Below are positions 62,104-64,000 of a stretch of DNA of 64,000 nucleotides, piece after piece; position 1 is the first letter of the stretch, and every line of letters begins with the position of its first letter. The notes under the pieces are model-generated. The model ran no database searches. It was not told the DNA's origin and saw only the letters and a program-made list of their open reading frames with translations. The stretch comes from Thalassovita autumnalis (GTDB lineage Bacteria > Pseudomonadota > Alphaproteobacteria > Rhodobacterales > Rhodobacteraceae), in assembly GCF_001458255.1 (NCBI RefSeq), contig NZ_CYSB01000005.1:215748-279747 (forward strand), given 5' to 3'. A program made the translations under genes and the position numbers.

Positions 62104-63425
62104 TCCGCTGCCTCCACCCTGCGCGGCGCGACCATCTCGCGGACGACCCCGGCAATGCCTTCGCGCCGAATGTCCACCTCGAGCCCTGCTGCGGTGACGG
62201 TGACGCGCCGGACGATAAGTTGGATGATCCTTGCCTGCTCGCCCGGGAACAATTGCGCCCAAAGCGCGTTGAAATCATGAAGTGCTGCGATGGCGTCGGC
62301 CTCGGATGCACCACCGCCTTCGCGCTTCAGGCTCCCGATCACCTGCGACACCACCTCTGGTGTCTGCAGAATGCGCCGCACCTCGGTCACGACCGCATCC
62401 TCCACCATTCCTGCCGCCAGCCGCATCGGGGCGGTCTCTTCGCCGGTCTCACGGTTCCGGATCACATCCATCGACACATAGTAGCGGTAAAGCTTCGCAC
62501 CTTTCTTCGTGCTGGTAGGCGTCATGGCCGCGCCGGTGTCGCTGAAGATCAAGCCTTTCAGCAGAGCAGGTGTGCGCGACCGGCTGTTGTTGGCACGTTT
62601 GCGCGGGCTTTCCAAGAGGATTGCGTGGACTTGATCCCAGAGCGCCTTGTCGATGATGGCGTCATGCTCGCCGGGATAAGCCTTGCCCTTGTGGACGGCC
62701 TCACCGCGATAGACGCGATTTTTGAGCAAGCGATAGAGATAGCCTTTGTCGATCAGCGTTCCCTGCTTGTTGCGGAAACCCTCACCACGCAGCTCCCGCG
62801 CCAGCACTGTGGCGGAACCCAACTCGATATACCGCTGGAAGATCCCGCGCACCGAGGCGGCTTCAGCCTCGTTGATCACCAGCTTGCGGTCCTGCACATC
62901 GTAGCCGAGCGGCACGTAGCCCCCCATCCAGATGCCGCGCTTGCGCGAGGCGGCGACCTTGTCGCGGATGCGTTCGCCGATGACCTCACGCTCGAACTGG
63001 GCGAAAGACAGCAGGATGTTCAGCGTCAGCCGCCCCATGGATGTGGTCGTGTTGAAGGACTGGGTAACGCTGACGAAAGTCACGCCGTTGCGGTCGAATA
63101 TCTCAACCAGCTTCGAGAAATCCATCAGCGAGCGGCTGAGCCGGTCGATCTTGTACACGACGACCACGTCGATCAGCCCGTCCTCAATGTCGGCCAACAG
63201 CTGCTTCAAGCCCGGCCGTTGAAGATTGCCGCCGGAGAACCCGCCGTCGTCGTAGCGGTCGCGGGTTGCCACCCAGCCCTCCGACCGCTGGCTGGCGATG
63301 TAGGCCTCACAGGCCTCTCGCTGAGCGTCGAGGGTGTTGAACTCCATGTCGAGACCTTCTTCGGTCGACTTGCGGGTGTAGATGGCGCAGCGCAGGCGGC
63401 GGTTTTGGCGGGTGGTGATGTCCAT
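62100..63425 (-). CDS. Serine recombinase (large-serine-recombinase family)
   Basis: A 441-aa site-specific recombinase. The catalytic Ser is in AIYTRKSTEEGLDMEFNT (S20), with VVYKIDRLSRSLMDF and FAQFEREVIGERIRDKVAAS completing the resolvase domain. A recombinase domain follows (KGYLYRLLKNRVYRGEAV). The zinc-ribbon part (LLKGLIFSDTGAAMTPTST) appears to lack its cysteines. It probably moved the cargo genes; att sites were not found. It overlaps the DUF2924 gene by one base (TAATG). Confidence 0.9.
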   Translation of the reverse strand: MDITTRQNRRLRCAIYTRKSTEEGLDMEFNTLDAQREACEAYIASQRSEGWVATRDRYDDGGFSGGNLQRPGLKQLLADIEDGLIDVVVVYKIDRLSRSLMDFSKLVEIFDRNGVTFVSVTQSFNTTTSMGRLTLNILLSFAQFEREVIGERIRDKVAASRKRGIWMGGYVPLGYDVQDRKLVINEAEAASVRGIFQRYIELGSATVLARELRGEGFRNKQGTLIDKGYLYRLLKNRVYRGEAVHKGKAYPGEHDAIIDKALWDQVHAILLESPRKRANNSRSRTPALLKGLIFSDTGAAMTPTSTKKGAKLYRYYVSMDVIRNRETGEETAPMRLAAGMVEDAVVTEVRRILQTPEVVSQVIGSLKREGGGASEADAIAALHDFNALWAQLFPGEQARIIQLIVRRVTVTAAGLEVDIRREGIAGVVREMVAPRRVEAAE

Positions 63426-63925
63426 TATGCTTCCTCCTGCTTGCGTTCACGCAGCCCAAAAAAGCGATAGCCATTCCAGCGCGTTCCGGTGATGGCGCGG
63501 GCCACAGCCGAGAGTGATTTGTATTTGCGGCCCTGCCAGTCAAAGCCGTCCTTCAGCACTGTGACGGTATGCTCGACGCCGTCCCATTCGCGCAGGAGTT
63601 TCGTTCCGGCCACAGGATTGCGGGGATCGGCGATCTGATGTTTGCGCCGGGCGTGGCCTTCGACCTCGTCGGCCAGAAGATCCAGCATGCGGCGGGTCTT
63701 GCGGTCGGGGCCGCCGTAAGTCAGCTCCTGAAGCCGATAGGCGATCCGCAACTCGAGAAACGCACGGCTGTTATTTGGCGCCGAGGTACCGAGGAGCTTT
63801 TCCCATTCGGCTTTCAGGTCCCTGACCGACATGGCTTTCAAAGCGGCCAGGCGCGACAGAACCGTCTCGTCAAGACTTGGATCGCTCCCCGGCGACGTTG
63901 GATTTATCTTATTGTGATGTTTCAT
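63425..63925 (-). CDS. DUF2924 family protein
   Basis: A 166-aa protein. LKAMSVRDLKAEWEKLLGTS, RAFLELRIAYRLQELTYGG and the C-terminal LREWDGVEHTVTVLKDGFDW with KYKSLSAVARAITGTRWNGY are the DUF2924 signature. The family is regularly found upstream of serine recombinases in phage and island modules. GGAGGAATTG before the ATG decides the start; the frame stays open to the window edge. Confidence 0.85.
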   Translation of the reverse strand: MKHHNKINPTSPGSDPSLDETVLSRLAALKAMSVRDLKAEWEKLLGTSAPNNSRAFLELRIAYRLQELTYGGPDRKTRRMLDLLADEVEGHARRKHQIADPRNPVAGTKLLREWDGVEHTVTVLKDGFDWQGRKYKSLSAVARAITGTRWNGYRFFGLRERKQEEA

Positions 63926-64000
63926 CAATTCCTCCGATGCGGATACGTTTTGTACGACGACCACCGCTCTTTTGGGGCGATAAGTCCACGAAACTGTCTC

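Noticed and set aside
61914..63470. 518-aa frame antisense to the recombinase
   Set aside because: Composition typical of GC-rich antisense frames; the recombinase on the other strand has all catalytic motifs.
58131..64000. Prophage
   Set aside because: A recombinase and DUF2924 are present, but no capsid, tail, terminase or lysis genes are visible up to the window edge.

Overview
The window looks like chromosome from a roseobacter-type alphaproteobacterium (Rhodobacteraceae). The evidence is high GC, a protocatechuate pca operon, an Irr-type Fur regulator next to fabA, the aroA-cmk-rpsA-ihfB and trpF-trpB neighbourhoods, and a SAM/SAH-class riboswitch in front of metK, an RNA class known almost only from Rhodobacterales. 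No species is assigned. All calls come from reading the sequence; no database search was run.

Layout. 1-2.1 kb: 3' part of modA (cut by the window edge), an ArsR-type repressor with two palindromes upstream, and a zinc alcohol dehydrogenase. 2.1-12 kb: a long minus-strand run with a TetA-like exporter, pcaB, an extra alpha/beta hydrolase, pcaG, pcaH, pcaC and pcaD (the protocatechuate branch down to beta-ketoadipate), then a nuclease-fold hydrolase, a PLP dehydratase, another alpha/beta hydrolase and a haloacid dehalogenase. 12.2-18.3 kb: an FKBP isomerase, irr, and fabA and fabB separated by about 2 kb carrying a small membrane protein, a methyltransferase and a thermonuclease-like protein. 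18.4-30.6 kb: miaB, an OmpA-type protein and a lipoprotein sharing one short domain, phoH-ybeY-corC-lnt, the riboswitch and metK, a ClpP-like exported protein, a bile-acid-type transporter, trmB and aroA. 30.6-39.9 kb: cmk, rpsA, ihfB, lapA-like, trpF and trpB with small accessory genes between them.

40.1-41.9 kb is the most unusual stretch. Two tRNA-like elements abut with no spacer. They are followed by about 350 nt of dense hairpins, part of it closed by a long-range 10-bp stem, and then by a slipin (SPFH) gene. 42-46 kb holds a DUF4344 peptidase, two exported paralogues with very long Asp/Glu tails coupled to a membrane-anchored LuxR-type regulator, a DUF2237 protein and a serine hydrolase. 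46.4-57.9 kb is mostly housekeeping: pth, rplY, an MdoB-like transferase, a sulfotransferase-like protein, lldD, trpA, ychF and yjbF/yjbH.

After tRNA-Ser(GCT) at 58.13-58.22 kb the content changes to a mobile or cargo region running off the window: a DUF3883 nuclease-like protein, a 742-aa ankyrin/Cys-cluster protein of unknown function, a KorB/ParB-like HTH protein, a serine recombinase and a DUF2924 protein. Intergenic DNA also carries a REP-like element in four copies, always 3' of a gene and in the sense orientation.
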